A stretch of 64,000 bases of DNA from contig NVQB01000001.1 of the NCBI GenBank assembly GCA_002319075.1, forward strand, positions 1,550,001 to 1,614,000. Reading direction: 5' to 3'. This stretch comes from Sphingobacteriaceae bacterium. Its GTDB lineage: Bacteria > Bacteroidota > Bacteroidia > B-17B0 > Aurantibacillaceae. Under the pieces are notes generated by a model that worked only from the letters and a program-made list of their open reading frames with translations, ran no database searches and had not been told where the DNA came from. The position numbers and the translations under genes are program-made. The stretch's first letter is position 1. Each line of letters starts with the position of its first letter. Below, piece by piece: positions 38,009-47,806 of this stretch.

Positions 38009-39038
38009 CGCTCATATTTTTAACAATTCTATTAATCTCTTCGTCTGACAGGTCTTCAAAAAAAGGGACACAAAAAGCACTCTTAATTAAAACATTCGCG
38101 TTCTTAAACTCTTTTTTAAACTCAGCCGGACAAACCCATTCATAAAACAAACTCAGGGAAATGTCATTTTTCTTAAATACCTCTAAAGCTTTCTCACGCG
38201 AGGATTCTTTTTTAAAAACAACCACGTAACGGTGCGGCAACTTACTGCGATCGTTTTCAAGAACTGTGACTTCAGTTTTACTTGTTAGCGAACTTGAATA
38301 CTTATTTTTTACAGTTTGGAGTTTTTCAATTATACTCCCTGTTCTTTTTAAATTAGAAAGTAGTACCGCGGCATTCATGTTCAGCATTCTGAAATTGTAC
38401 CGCTCATTTTCTTCAAAGTGTGTCTGGTCGTTATAATACACAAAAGACCTCGCTTTTTCTGCAAGTTCTTTACTCGAAGTAACAACAGCGCCTCCATCAA
38501 TGCCATTTATCCCTTTGGTGGGGTAAAAAGATAAAACCTGTATATCGGCCTCCGACGAATAATTTAACGAAGAAAAAAAAGACTGGCAGGCGTCTTCGAT
38601 CACAACCAGTCCCAATTCCTTTTTCAGATACCTTGTGTCTGAAATATTTCCAGCGTAGTTCGGAGAAATTATATATTTTATATGTTGTTCTTTTACTAAA
38701 GCACTTACATGTTCAAGGTCACAGTTGCCATCTTGTAAATTCACATCACAAAACACCGCCGTATTTCCGCTTGCCACAATGGCATTCCCAATAGCAAAAC
38801 AAGTGCTTAAGCAAGGGGTAATAATTTTCTGTCCTTTAATACCAAGTGCTTTGATGGCGATAAACAGGGCAGAATACCCATTGGAACTGAGTACAACTTC
38901 TTTATTGTGAAACAATTTACGGAGTTCTTTTTCTGCCTCCGAAATATATTCGCCCACAGCCCAATGCCCTTTTTGCTGAACTGCGCTTATGGCCTCAAGT
39001 TCACCGGCATGGGCATGTAATCTGAAATAAGGAATCAT
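37995..39038 (-). CDS. DegT/DnrJ/EryC1/StrS aminotransferase
   Basis: 347 aa. PLP lysine is Lys175 in VLSFYPTKGINGIDGG, and the cofactor Asp is in VVIEDACQSFF. The gene begins one base from the deacetylase-like gene and overlaps the GNAT gene by 14 nt. The trio DegT-GNAT-WbqC suggests synthesis and N-acylation of an amino-deoxy sugar. The sequence does not tell C3 from C4 amination. Confidence 0.9.
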   Translation of the reverse strand: MIPYFRLHAHAGELEAISAVQQKGHWAVGEYISEAEKELRKLFHNKEVVLSSNGYSALFIAIKALGIKGQKIITPCLSTCFAIGNAIVASGNTAVFCDVNLQDGNCDLEHVSALVKEQHIKYIISPNYAGNISDTRYLKKELGLVVIEDACQSFFSSLNYSSEADIQVLSFYPTKGINGIDGGAVVTSSKELAEKARSFVYYNDQTHFEENERYNFRMLNMNAAVLLSNLKRTGSIIEKLQTVKNKYSSSLTSKTEVTVLENDRSKLPHRYVVVFKKESSREKALEVFKKNDISLSLFYEWVCPAEFKKEFKNANVLIKSAFCVPFFEDLSDEEINRIVKNMSDAFA

Positions 39039-39767
39039 TTATTTTTCGTTCTCGTAAAAATGATCGTCAAAATAAGTATCCGGATGTATCAGTACATGCA
39101 GAAGTGAATGCCCTTCTTTAGCATGCTCTGCAAAATTCCGGCGATCGTCCTGAACGAGTTTTCCTTTATTGTAACATTTCCAGCGGGTCCATTCACTATC
39201 ACTTACATAAAAGGATTCCTGGAATAAATTGTATTCCGGCTGGTGATCATAGCCTTCGTATAACAAACCAAAATCAGAAGGTTTTTTATCTTTCCAGAAA
39301 TCGAGATTGTTTAAACCCGTCATTCCGCCATGGCTGGCAACACCTTTTACTTCAATATTAAACATGCGGTTAATCACATCAATATCTCTGCGCAGACAAT
39401 CAGCAGCGTCTTCATTCCAGATCACCGATTGATCTACAATTTCTGAATGATACCCTAATTCATGACCACTTTCGATCAGGTATTTTATAATTTTATAATT
39501 TTCAAAAGAAAAAGGGTTGTACTCAGGGGCATGAAGGCGAAGGAAAAAACTGGCTTTGATGTTTAACTTATTAAATATATCAATAAGTCTTTTCGTTTTT
39601 TTTACAGAAAGATCAATATCAACACGATTTACTAGTAATTTCCTACCATTAATATTATTTTTCAATTTAGTAAATTCCGCACAAGTAATTACATCGTAGC
39701 CACTTTCTAAAGCCTCTTGATAGTGCTGTTCAAGATTTTTATAAGTAAAAATAAAATTATTTTCCAT
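39039..39767 (-). CDS. Polysaccharide deacetylase-like (NodB-fold) protein
   Basis: 242 aa. Residues VNRVDIDLS (46-54) hold the Asp-x-Asp of the first NodB motif. GHELGYHSEI (101-110) gives the His102/His107 pair of the second motif. VKGVASHGG follows as a possible third site. No signal peptide is seen, so unlike wall deacetylases it would act in the cytosol. A role in deacetylating a sugar intermediate before amidination or acylation is possible. It is followed downstream by a DegT gene. Confidence 0.68.
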   Translation of the reverse strand: MENNFIFTYKNLEQHYQEALESGYDVITCAEFTKLKNNINGRKLLVNRVDIDLSVKKTKRLIDIFNKLNIKASFFLRLHAPEYNPFSFENYKIIKYLIESGHELGYHSEIVDQSVIWNEDAADCLRRDIDVINRMFNIEVKGVASHGGMTGLNNLDFWKDKKPSDFGLLYEGYDHQPEYNLFQESFYVSDSEWTRWKCYNKGKLVQDDRRNFAEHAKEGHSLLHVLIHPDTYFDDHFYENEK

Positions 39768-39769
39768 TT

Positions 39770-40936
39770 TTATTTAGCAACTTTCTCTTCTTTCATTACG
39801 CAAAACTTGTCATAGAAACTTCTATTGACATATCCTTTTTTATAAAGAATAAAAAACAACCAACGTAGTCGTTCGAAAGTTTTTTTATACGTTGGATAAT
39901 CGGTGTAATGTTTTTTAGGCATAGTCCAAATGTTTTGCCACTCAACTTCAGTAAAACCACAACGCGTCCTGATTTCATCCTCAATGCTTTTATCAACAGG
40001 CTTAGGGATAGCCAATTCCAAAATAGCATCTTCCTTCTTCTTTTGACCGGACCGCACGAGACCTGAGAACTCACACATTCTTAAATCAATGCCAAACTTT
40101 TTAGGCAGGAAATAATTATTAGCAAAATACGCGGTTCGGTTTTCCATATGATGCCCGCCATACCATTGCCATCCATATGTATCCGCCAGAAACTTTTTTG
40201 TAGCTTCTTTATTATATTCGAGATAGTATAAAGGACGAAATTTTTTTATTTTTTTTACAACCATCCAATAAATCCATTTATGCAAATACATTAGAGGAAT
40301 CGTTTTAATTTTATATTTTTCTCCAAATTGCTTGTGAATGCTTTTTATATATTTGGCATCCATATAAACCCAACCCGGAGGCGTTATTCCCTCAGTTCTG
40401 AAAGAGTGTCCCTCCCATATATGTTGAACATTATACTTGGAGCAAGCGATATACAGCATCGCTGCAAAACCAAGATCAGTAGGTATGTCAATTTCAGGTA
40501 CAGATGCCTTAAAAAAAGACTTCATTACCGCTTGATACTCTTTGTTGTCAACAACATGTGTATATAAGTCTATATCAAGTTTTGAAGTCATAACCTGAAT
40601 ATTCTCAACCGCTATTTTCGAATTGAATGTGTTGTCATAGTGTGCTGCCAATACTCTTAGACCATATACATTTTTGGCTAGGTGTAACATATAGGAAGAA
40701 TCACAACCCCCGCTCATTCCAATTATTACGTCATACTTTTTTCCTTTACCGTCAATTTTCATTTGAGCAACATAGTCGTCAATGATTTTTTTTCCTTTAG
40801 AGTCGGTGGGATATTGAGCGTCCATCTCATCAAATTGCTTGCAATAATTGCACATCCCTTGCTCATCAAAAGTTATTTTTGGAATACTTGAATCATACAA
40901 GCAGCGTTTACATTTTACTATTGAAGTATTAGTCAT
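39770..40936 (-). CDS. N-acetyl sugar amidotransferase (WbpG/PseA-like), copy 2
   Basis: 388 aa. The same layout as the copy at 17890-18999: a Cys4 knuckle (Cys9, Cys12, Cys29, Cys32) and the PP-loop SGGCDSS (75-81). Members form acetamidino groups on UDP-diacetamido-uronic acids (WbpG) or on nonulosonic acids (PseA/LegA type). The two copies here probably act on different sugars, sharing the single HisH/HisF pair encoded 6 kb upstream in the operon. Confidence 0.92.
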   Translation of the reverse strand: MTNTSIVKCKRCLYDSSIPKITFDEQGMCNYCKQFDEMDAQYPTDSKGKKIIDDYVAQMKIDGKGKKYDVIIGMSGGCDSSYMLHLAKNVYGLRVLAAHYDNTFNSKIAVENIQVMTSKLDIDLYTHVVDNKEYQAVMKSFFKASVPEIDIPTDLGFAAMLYIACSKYNVQHIWEGHSFRTEGITPPGWVYMDAKYIKSIHKQFGEKYKIKTIPLMYLHKWIYWMVVKKIKKFRPLYYLEYNKEATKKFLADTYGWQWYGGHHMENRTAYFANNYFLPKKFGIDLRMCEFSGLVRSGQKKKEDAILELAIPKPVDKSIEDEIRTRCGFTEVEWQNIWTMPKKHYTDYPTYKKTFERLRWLFFILYKKGYVNRSFYDKFCVMKEEKVAK

Positions 40937-40958
40937 TTATTTTTTGCTTGGTTAAATA

Positions 40959-41777
40959 TTATCCTTGTCCGCCTTTATATAGCCGTTGCTCAGTAGGTAA
41001 ATAAAATTCCTCTATAGAAGAGGGAACCCTTACATTATAACCTACCAAACGCTTAAGTTTTTCACTAAATTTTCCGATCATCTCAGAAGGCAGTGCTTTC
41101 ACGATATCAATTTGCTGCTTAATGAAGGAACGAGTATAGACAATTGCTATGCCTCTTCTAGGATTAGTAGAAATATTAAATCCACCAGCATGCCATAGAG
41201 AAGAATCAAAAATCATTACTGTGCCAGCTTTACCGACTATTTGTTTACCATTTGAGAAAAACATTTCTTCTGAAGGCTGATCAGGCGAGTTATGGCTTCC
41301 TGGTAATATCCAAGTGCCTCCGGTTTCCTCTGTGAAATCGTCAACAAAATAAAGTAGTTGAATCGCAAGTTTGTATTCTGGAGAATGCCTTGGAGAATCC
41401 TTATGTATGTTGCCTACTACATTTTTCTTATTAGGCATTAATCTTACCGCACTATAATTATTAATTATGCAAGTATCTGATAAAATTAAATCTATAAATG
41501 CTTGTGCACTAGATTTCTCAATTAGTTCCTCAAACGCACTGTGTCGTCCTAATAGCAGTCTGGAAACGTCGGAAACGTTGGCATTACTTTTATACTTTCC
41601 TGAGTTCAAAGCTTTCTCGTCCTGATCAAATGAAAGGTCAATGGCCGATCTAAGTTCGGCCAATAATTTTGCATCAATAACATTCTCAATTAGAAAATAT
41701 CCATTCACTTTCATACTATATAAAAACTTATCTTCTAAAGATTGTTCTTGTTTTGTTTTCTCTTGATAATTATCCAT
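40959..41777 (-). CDS. Phytanoyl-CoA dioxygenase family Fe(II)/2-oxoglutarate oxygenase
   Basis: 272 aa. The iron-binding facial triad is visible: His125 and Asp127 in GNIHKDSPRH and His196 in SSLWHAGGF. An arginine (207/208) follows, where 2-oxoglutarate would bind. The double-stranded beta-helix core includes GGTWILPGSHN. The family hydroxylates varied small molecules. In a glycan operon it may hydroxylate a sugar or an acyl substituent, an unusual presence. No signal peptide, so cytosolic. Confidence 0.87.
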   Translation of the reverse strand: MDNYQEKTKQEQSLEDKFLYSMKVNGYFLIENVIDAKLLAELRSAIDLSFDQDEKALNSGKYKSNANVSDVSRLLLGRHSAFEELIEKSSAQAFIDLILSDTCIINNYSAVRLMPNKKNVVGNIHKDSPRHSPEYKLAIQLLYFVDDFTEETGGTWILPGSHNSPDQPSEEMFFSNGKQIVGKAGTVMIFDSSLWHAGGFNISTNPRRGIAIVYTRSFIKQQIDIVKALPSEMIGKFSEKLKRLVGYNVRVPSSIEEFYLPTEQRLYKGGQG

Positions 41778-41789
41778 AATATTTTAGAG

Positions 41790-42812
41790 TTATTTTAACC
41801 ATAAGTGAAAAGTTACTTCTTCATATACTGAAAAGAAAGAAGCCTTTGCGTGAAGCTTTGCAGAAATATGATTTTTTGTTGAATATCCAGAATCTATATA
41901 TTCCCCCCCAAGGTTCTTAATAATTGCCAATGTGCCATTAAATAATTTCTCTCCCAGTCCAAGACCTCTGTACGAAGAATCTAACGCTAACAATCGTAAT
42001 CTCCCGTATTTGAATCCAGTAAAATCTTCCAATTCCTCGTCCATTTTAAATACAAATAGACCTGCAACTTTTTGGTCGCTCTCAATAATAGCTATATGCT
42101 CTTTATTTCGGATTGTGGTTTCAATCCACTTTGGATACATGGCATCGATAACTTTTTTATCAAAGCGATCATCACAATAATAATGTCCTCTCTGGTATTG
42201 AAAGTTTTCAGCTATTCGTTTAATTTCATTGACATCATCCGGTTTCATCAACCTTACCTCCGAAACAAAATCTTTATCTTTTGTTGCACTTATAGGCCAT
42301 ATAACATTGTCATAATAGCGAAAACCTTTATCTTCCATACTATGAAGCGATGAAATATCATCTCCATTAACTCTCGAACTAACAAAAGTTACCCCTTCAC
42401 CTTTTAAATAATTTAGAGCGTCTTTTATTATTGCACCCAACTTTACTGCTCCAGTAGTTTTTTCATTGGGATTGGTGAAAATTTGAAGATTTGCCATTTT
42501 AAATCCAAAATGTTCTTCGTCCCATTTTGATAATCTTACTCCTACAATATAGGGACCGGAAGCCGTAAATTCATAAAAAAAAGCCCAATCTCCTTGATTG
42601 GCGCTTATTAGTTTTTTTATGCGATGCAGAAAATATGAACTTGCAGAAAACCCTTCATTATATCTGTATTTTGAATACTGATCGTATTGAATAATATATA
42701 GATTTTCCGAAATACTTTTTATTAACTCCTCCTTTAAATTATTTAGGGCAGGTTCGTTTCTTTGTAAAAAAAAACCTGAAGAGGGATGTGAAATAAAATC
42801 GGCCTTTTCCAT
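41790..42812 (-). CDS. WecD-like two-part GNAT acetyltransferase
   Basis: 340 aa. An N-terminal region with LSKWDEEHFGFKMANLQIF recalls dTDP-4-amino-4,6-dideoxygalactose acetyltransferase (WecD). The C-terminal GNAT domain has RLLALDSSYRGLGLGEKLFNG (acetyl-CoA loop). It probably N-acylates a 4-amino-4,6-dideoxy sugar, in line with the DegT and NAD-epimerase genes next to it. Acyl donor and acceptor are not shown. Confidence 0.83.
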   Translation of the reverse strand: MEKADFISHPSSGFFLQRNEPALNNLKEELIKSISENLYIIQYDQYSKYRYNEGFSASSYFLHRIKKLISANQGDWAFFYEFTASGPYIVGVRLSKWDEEHFGFKMANLQIFTNPNEKTTGAVKLGAIIKDALNYLKGEGVTFVSSRVNGDDISSLHSMEDKGFRYYDNVIWPISATKDKDFVSEVRLMKPDDVNEIKRIAENFQYQRGHYYCDDRFDKKVIDAMYPKWIETTIRNKEHIAIIESDQKVAGLFVFKMDEELEDFTGFKYGRLRLLALDSSYRGLGLGEKLFNGTLAIIKNLGGEYIDSGYSTKNHISAKLHAKASFFSVYEEVTFHLWLK

Positions 42813-42816
42813 TAAT

Positions 42817-43773
42817 TTATTTTAAGTTTTGTTTCATCCACTCGGCCGTTCTTAAAACACCTTCTTCAAGATCAACCTTTGCCTTAAAATCAAGAACTTC
42901 TTTGGTTTTTTCAACGCTTGGAATTCTGATAGCTATATCTGCAGATAGAGGGGCATCGTGAATAATTTTTGAATCAGATTTTAATACCCGGCAAACCAAT
43001 TGCGCTAAACCTAAAATAGTAATTACAGCTCTGGCATTTCCAATATTGAAACTCTCGCCGATGGCTTTTGGATTTTCAACACAACGGATAAGACAATCAA
43101 CAAAATCATCTACGAAACACCAGGCCCTGATTTGTGAACCATCTCCGTCGATGTGGATGTCTTCATTTTTTAGTGCCTTCTTAATGAAAATTTGTATCGC
43201 GCCTTCTCCTGTTTGTCCTGGGCCATATACGTTAAAAGGTCTTACAGTTACTACTGGCAATTTAAATTGTTTAAAATAAGCGTGGGCCAAATGCTCGCCA
43301 GCTAACTTGCTAACAGCATAAGTCCAGCGAGCTTCACCAGCGCTACCTGCGACAGTTGAGTCTGTTTCAGAAGATTTGAACGCCATAGAACCAAATACTT
43401 CGGAAGTAGAAAAATCAATGAAACGTTCTTTTATTCCATTTGCTTGTGCTGCTTCGAGCGCATTAGCTGTACCTATCATGTTTACCTGCATAGTACGCAC
43501 AGGATTTTTGATAACCGTGTCGATGCCTGCAATACCAGCCGCATGAATCACAATGTCACTTCCTTTCATAGCTGCTGTTAAAGCCGCTGGATCCAAAACA
43601 TCACCTTTCACAATTGAAAGATTTGGATGTTTGGAAACGTCACTGTTTGTCAAAGTATCTCGGTGAAAGTTATCATAAACGACAATCTTATTATCATTTA
43701 TGTAATGCTTTATGAGTGTATTAGCTATAAAGCCTGCACCACCGGTAATAAAAATTGTTTTGTTTTTGATCAT
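42817..43773 (-). CDS. NAD-dependent epimerase/dehydratase
   Basis: 318 aa extended [19 protein letters not shown] (9-24) is the NAD loop, with Ala-Asn where GS is common. STSEVFGS and [10 protein letters not shown] give the Thr/Tyr/Lys set, and [15 protein letters not shown] is a sugar-nucleotide-binding stretch. It is likely a 4,6-dehydratase or epimerase for the amino-sugar block. It overlaps the DegT gene by 4 nt. Confidence 0.92.
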   Translation of the reverse strand: MIKNKTIFITGGAGFIANTLIKHYINDNKIVVYDNFHRDTLTNSDVSKHPNLSIVKGDVLDPAALTAAMKGSDIVIHAAGIAGIDTVIKNPVRTMQVNMIGTANALEAAQANGIKERFIDFSTSEVFGSMAFKSSETDSTVAGSAGEARWTYAVSKLAGEHLAHAYFKQFKLPVVTVRPFNVYGPGQTGEGAIQIFIKKALKNEDIHIDGDGSQIRAWCFVDDFVDCLIRCVENPKAIGESFNIGNARAVITILGLAQLVCRVLKSDSKIIHDAPLSADIAIRIPSVEKTKEVLDFKAKVDLEEGVLRTAEWMKQNLK

Positions 43774-44876
43774 GATATTATATTATTTAAGGTTGTTGTT
43801 ATATAGTTGATTTGTTCTTTTGTTACTAAATCATAGATAGGAAGTGCAAGGCCCTTCTGATAAGCTCTTAATGCGTTCGGAAACAGATTTTTACAATCTA
43901 AGTTATATTTATCCTTATAAACATTCATAAAAGGAATGCACTGTGCTCCATAATTTACGCCAATATTTTTGTCCTTTAACTTGTTGATTAAATCGTCGCG
44001 ATCAATGGTTTCATCCACAACTACGTGAAAAGTTTGCCATGTATGCTTTGTATAATCAGGTATAAAAGGTAATGCTATTTTTTGTGACTTGATTTCGGAA
44101 AAATAGATATCTGCGAGTTCATTTTTATAGTCGATACTAGTTTGCAGGCGGTCCATCTGAGAATAAACAAGAGCAGCCTGAAAGTCAGTCATACGGTAAT
44201 TAAAACCAAATTCAGAAAATTCCATTTTACCATCAATGATTTCTGTCCCGTGATTCCTAAGAATTTTTATTTTTTTATCAAGCTCTTCGTTACTTGTAAT
44301 CAATACTCCACCTTCACCACTGCTAATTGCCTTACGAGGATGAAGTGAGAAAGAGCCAAATTCGCCAAAAGAACCAACGTGCTTGTTTTTATATAAAGCT
44401 CCTAAAGCACATGCAGCGTCTTCGATAACGTATAACTTGTGTTTCTTTGCAATGTTCATTACTGCATCCATATCACAAGCAAGGCCAAATTCGTGAACTG
44501 GCATAATTGCTTTTGTTCGGGAAGTTATCGCGTCTTCTATTTTTGTAGTGTCAATATTAAAAGTTTTTAAATCTATATCCACAAAAACTGGTTTTGCTCC
44601 CACCAGCTCAACTACATTGGCCGTTGCAACATAAGAAAAGGCAGGCACGATAACTTCATCCCCTTCCTTGATATCTAAACTTCTTAATGCAAGGTGAAGG
44701 GTTGCGGTACCATTACTAAGTGCGCTGGCATATTTCGTTCCGCTCAGTTTTATAAAACTTTTTTCAAGTTCAGCTGCATACTTTCCTTGTACTAGCATTC
44801 CGCTCCTTAGTACCTCAACAACAAGATCGATATCTTTTTCGATGATATTTGGTTTTGCTAAAGGAATAAAATTCAT
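43770..44876 (-). CDS. DegT/DnrJ/EryC1/StrS aminotransferase
   Basis: 368 aa. PLP lysine is Lys182 in [16 protein letters not shown]; the cofactor Asp is in [12 protein letters not shown]. The N-terminus [20 protein letters not shown] fits the perosamine synthetase-like subgroup. With the adjacent epimerase/dehydratase and WecD-like GNAT it likely forms a 4-acylamido-4,6-dideoxy sugar. The fourth member of this family in the operon. Confidence 0.92.
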   Translation of the reverse strand: MNFIPLAKPNIIEKDIDLVVEVLRSGMLVQGKYAAELEKSFIKLSGTKYASALSNGTATLHLALRSLDIKEGDEVIVPAFSYVATANVVELVGAKPVFVDIDLKTFNIDTTKIEDAITSRTKAIMPVHEFGLACDMDAVMNIAKKHKLYVIEDAACALGALYKNKHVGSFGEFGSFSLHPRKAISSGEGGVLITSNEELDKKIKILRNHGTEIIDGKMEFSEFGFNYRMTDFQAALVYSQMDRLQTSIDYKNELADIYFSEIKSQKIALPFIPDYTKHTWQTFHVVVDETIDRDDLINKLKDKNIGVNYGAQCIPFMNVYKDKYNLDCKNLFPNALRAYQKGLALPIYDLVTKEQINYITTTLNNIIS

Positions 44877-44886
44877 ATTTATAGTT

Positions 44887-46176
44887 TTATTTTATTTTTT
44901 TTAAGTTCCATTTTGAATTAGCACGAACATACCCCAATTTGAAATCATAAACGTGTCCTTTCGAATCATCAGCTGGAATGCTTAGTACTTCTATCGGTAA
45001 ACAATTCTCAACATATTCAAGCGTAAAGCCGTCTGCTCTATGTATACCAAAAGTCAAATAATAATTACCTGGCTGAAGGTCGTTTTGTAATTCTAGTGAC
45101 AAAATACTGGTTCCTTCTTCCACTTTATGAAATTGATCATTATATTGATTCATAGAGTGAATAATCTCAATTCCATCAGCAGTAATAATCCTGCAATCTA
45201 AAAGCGCTTTATCTATGGTTTCTTTACATTCAATTTCCAGATTTACTTTTATGGACTCTTTAAAGAAAATACGATTACTTCCAGCTGCTTTATTATCTAA
45301 AATTACTTTTGAAAATTTTACTATGCCTGAACCTATAGTTCTGTACTCGGCTAAATTTATATCTGATGCTGAACTGTGACGCAAGCCTACCATATATTGC
45401 TGCACAGTATCCTGCATAGACCCCTGATATTGAATGGTGCCACGCTGCATTAAAATGCCTTTGGTACAAAGGGCTTTCATCGAGGCCATATTATGACTTA
45501 CAAATAAAACCGTTCTCCCATGACCAGCCACATCTTTCATTTTACCTAAGCATTTTTCCTGGAACTCCTGATCACCCACCGCTAAAACCTCATCAATAAC
45601 TAATATATCTGTCTCAAGATGAGCGGCAACAGCGAAAGCTAAACGTACATACATTCCACTACTGTAGCGCTTAACGGGGGTATTGATGTATTTTGACACT
45701 CCACTAAAATCGATTATCGCGTCAAGTTGTTGCTTTATTTCATGACGTTTCATGCCAAGAATTGCACCATTCAGGTAAATATTTTCTATACCAGTAAGAT
45801 CTGGATGAAAACCAGTACCTACTTCTAACAACGAGGCAAGACGTCCCTTATATTTAAGAACGCCGGTGCTAGGTTCAGTCACTTTAGAAAGTATTTTTAA
45901 CAGCGTAGATTTTCCAGCACCATTTTTTCCAATAATACCTAAAACTTCGCCCTTATTAACGGAGAAATTTATATCCTTAAGCGCCCAAACGTAATCCGAT
46001 GCTGAACTTTCATTAGAGTCTCTCTTATTTTCGACGCCTAATTTTAAAGTTGGATCTTCTTTTCCCTTCATACGGGCAACGAGTCTTTTAACATCGTCAC
46101 TTAATGTCCCCATGCCCACAACTCCCAGCTTGTAGAGCTTACTTATGTTATCCGCAATAATTACTTCGTTACTCAT
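44887..46176 (-). CDS. wzt: ABC transporter ATP-binding protein, Wzt type
   Basis: 429 aa. The ATPase domain has Walker A GKNGAGKS (83-90), signature YSSGMYVRLAFA and Walker B ILVIDEVLAVGD. A C-terminal domain from about residue 275 has the beta-sandwich character of the Wzt carbohydrate-binding domain, which recognises the glycan end. It pairs with the permease gene 11 nt away. Export of a completed undecaprenol-linked polysaccharide across the inner membrane is expected. Confidence 0.95.
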   Translation of the reverse strand: MSNEVIIADNISKLYKLGVVGMGTLSDDVKRLVARMKGKEDPTLKLGVENKRDSNESSASDYVWALKDINFSVNKGEVLGIIGKNGAGKSTLLKILSKVTEPSTGVLKYKGRLASLLEVGTGFHPDLTGIENIYLNGAILGMKRHEIKQQLDAIIDFSGVSKYINTPVKRYSSGMYVRLAFAVAAHLETDILVIDEVLAVGDQEFQEKCLGKMKDVAGHGRTVLFVSHNMASMKALCTKGILMQRGTIQYQGSMQDTVQQYMVGLRHSSASDINLAEYRTIGSGIVKFSKVILDNKAAGSNRIFFKESIKVNLEIECKETIDKALLDCRIITADGIEIIHSMNQYNDQFHKVEEGTSILSLELQNDLQPGNYYLTFGIHRADGFTLEYVENCLPIEVLSIPADDSKGHVYDFKLGYVRANSKWNLKKIK

Positions 46177-46187
46177 TTTAGTATCTA

Positions 46188-47048
46188 TTAAACTGTATCC
46201 ATAAATCTTTTTTCAACCTTATGGAATACTTTGATGCCAACAAAAAGACTTGCCAATACAAATAAGACATCATAACAAATTAATTTCCAGGAAAAAAAAC
46301 TAGATGGAGCAAATCCTTTTTTTGCCAATTCTATCCAACCAGTAATTGGATTTAATTCTAACAAGAGGTAAAATTTACTATCGTGTGGAATTTGACTTAA
46401 GGGATATATTACCGGAGAAGCAAACATTAGAAGTTGCAATCCAAAAGAAACAAGCATTGTTAAATCCCTGTACTTCGTGGTTAAAGAAGAAATAATAAGA
46501 CCAAACGATAAACCAAGAAGAGAGAGCATCAAAAAACAAGGTAAAAGAAAGAGCGCATTAATATTAATTAAACAAGGTATATCAAGGATAAAAATTCCAT
46601 ATAGATAAACAACAACAAACAAAAGACATTGAAACATCAATTTATAAGAGTTAGATATAATAACACTTACAGGAACTGTAAGTCTAGGAAAGTAAACCTT
46701 TCCAAAAACAGATGAGTTTGCGGTAAATGTTGAAGCTGTTTTATTAAAAGCATCCGAGAAAAATATCCATAGCGAATTCCCCAAAAGATAAAAACCAAAC
46801 GAAGATAATCCAGCAGGAGTTTTTATTTGAGCAATTGATCCCAAAAAAACTAATACAAGTGAAGTAACAATAGGCTGTAAGATAAGCCACATAGGACCTA
46901 GAATGGTCTGCTGATAGGTTGCTTTAATGTCTCTTTTTACAAAAAGAATAATAAGATCTTTATAATCGTATAATTCTGAAAAGATTTTTTTCATCTTAAC
47001 AGAACTGTTATTTTCCAGCGTATTCCAGCTTGCGTTACTTTCCATCAT
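46188..47048 (-). CDS. wzm: ABC-2 type polysaccharide export permease, Wzm type
   Basis: 286 aa, about six membrane helices after a cytosolic N-terminus. LIILFVKRDIKATYQQTILG and PMWLILQPIVTSLVLVFLG (about 33-71) are the family entry region; FASPVIYPLSQIP lies before the last helices. It forms the membrane part of the exporter with Wzt. Its start overlaps the HisF stop by one base. Confidence 0.94.
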   Translation of the reverse strand: MMESNASWNTLENNSSVKMKKIFSELYDYKDLIILFVKRDIKATYQQTILGPMWLILQPIVTSLVLVFLGSIAQIKTPAGLSSFGFYLLGNSLWIFFSDAFNKTASTFTANSSVFGKVYFPRLTVPVSVIISNSYKLMFQCLLFVVVYLYGIFILDIPCLININALFLLPCFLMLSLLGLSFGLIISSLTTKYRDLTMLVSFGLQLLMFASPVIYPLSQIPHDSKFYLLLELNPITGWIELAKKGFAPSSFFSWKLICYDVLFVLASLFVGIKVFHKVEKRFMDTV

Positions 47049-47806
47049 TAATTATCAATAATTACATCTTCCCTTTTCGGAAAATTAATCAGTACTCCCA
47101 TTCCCTTTTTACTGTAAACAGCCATGCTTCCTATAGCAGCAGCATTGGCATTAGTAGTGTAAAGAACTTTTTTTAAATCTTCAAGACTTCCACACCCGCC
47201 ACAAGCTATTACAGGCACCTCGACACTATTTAATAACTGTGAAGTTATTTCATTGTCATAACCTTCCCAAGTGCCGTCTCTGTCAACGCTATAAAGCATA
47301 AGCTCCCCTACGCCAACATCTTTGGCTAAGTAGCTAGCGTACTCTAATAATGTGAATTTAATTTTGTGCCCTATGTAGGAATAAGGCGCTTTTGGTCCAA
47401 AAACAGGCTTCTTGTAATCGATACATGCTACAACTGCTTGCGAACCATAATTATCTATCACTTTTTTAATTACCTGTAAATCTTCCTGCAACAACGAATT
47501 AACGACAACTTTCTCAACACCTATTTTATATAATCTTGCGAAATCTTCATACGTTTTTACACCTCCACCATAGGCAAAGGGCATAAAAGCTTCGCTTGCC
47601 ATATCTGCTATTTTTTGAAAATCAGGTTTTCTTTTTTGCTTGCTTGCATTAATGTCAAGAACTATTAGTTCGTCAACTTCTTTATCGTTATAAATCTTGA
47701 TTGCGTTAATGGGATCTCCAATATAAGAGGGGTTTTTAAATTTTACCGTCTTTACAAGTCCATTCCCATCGTAAAGTAAACAAGGTATAATTCTTTTTAG
47801 TGCCAT
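47048..47806 (-). CDS. hisF: HisF-like amidotransferase partner (HisF2 type), lacks Asp11
   Basis: 252-aa TIM barrel of the HisF family. The C-terminal phosphate-site GGCGSLEDL and AYGGGVKTYEDF are kept. Asp130 of the cyclase site is present (VVACID), but position 11, aspartate in histidine-pathway HisF (IIPCLDV), is leucine here (RIIPCLLYDGN). The start resembles the HisF2 proteins found with WbpG in Pseudomonas. It probably passes ammonia from HisH to the sugar amidotransferases rather than closing an imidazole ring. Confidence 0.9.
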   Translation of the reverse strand: MALKRIIPCLLYDGNGLVKTVKFKNPSYIGDPINAIKIYNDKEVDELIVLDINASKQKRKPDFQKIADMASEAFMPFAYGGGVKTYEDFARLYKIGVEKVVVNSLLQEDLQVIKKVIDNYGSQAVVACIDYKKPVFGPKAPYSYIGHKIKFTLLEYASYLAKDVGVGELMLYSVDRDGTWEGYDNEITSQLLNSVEVPVIACGGCGSLEDLKKVLYTTNANAAAIGSMAVYSKKGMGVLINFPKREDVIIDN

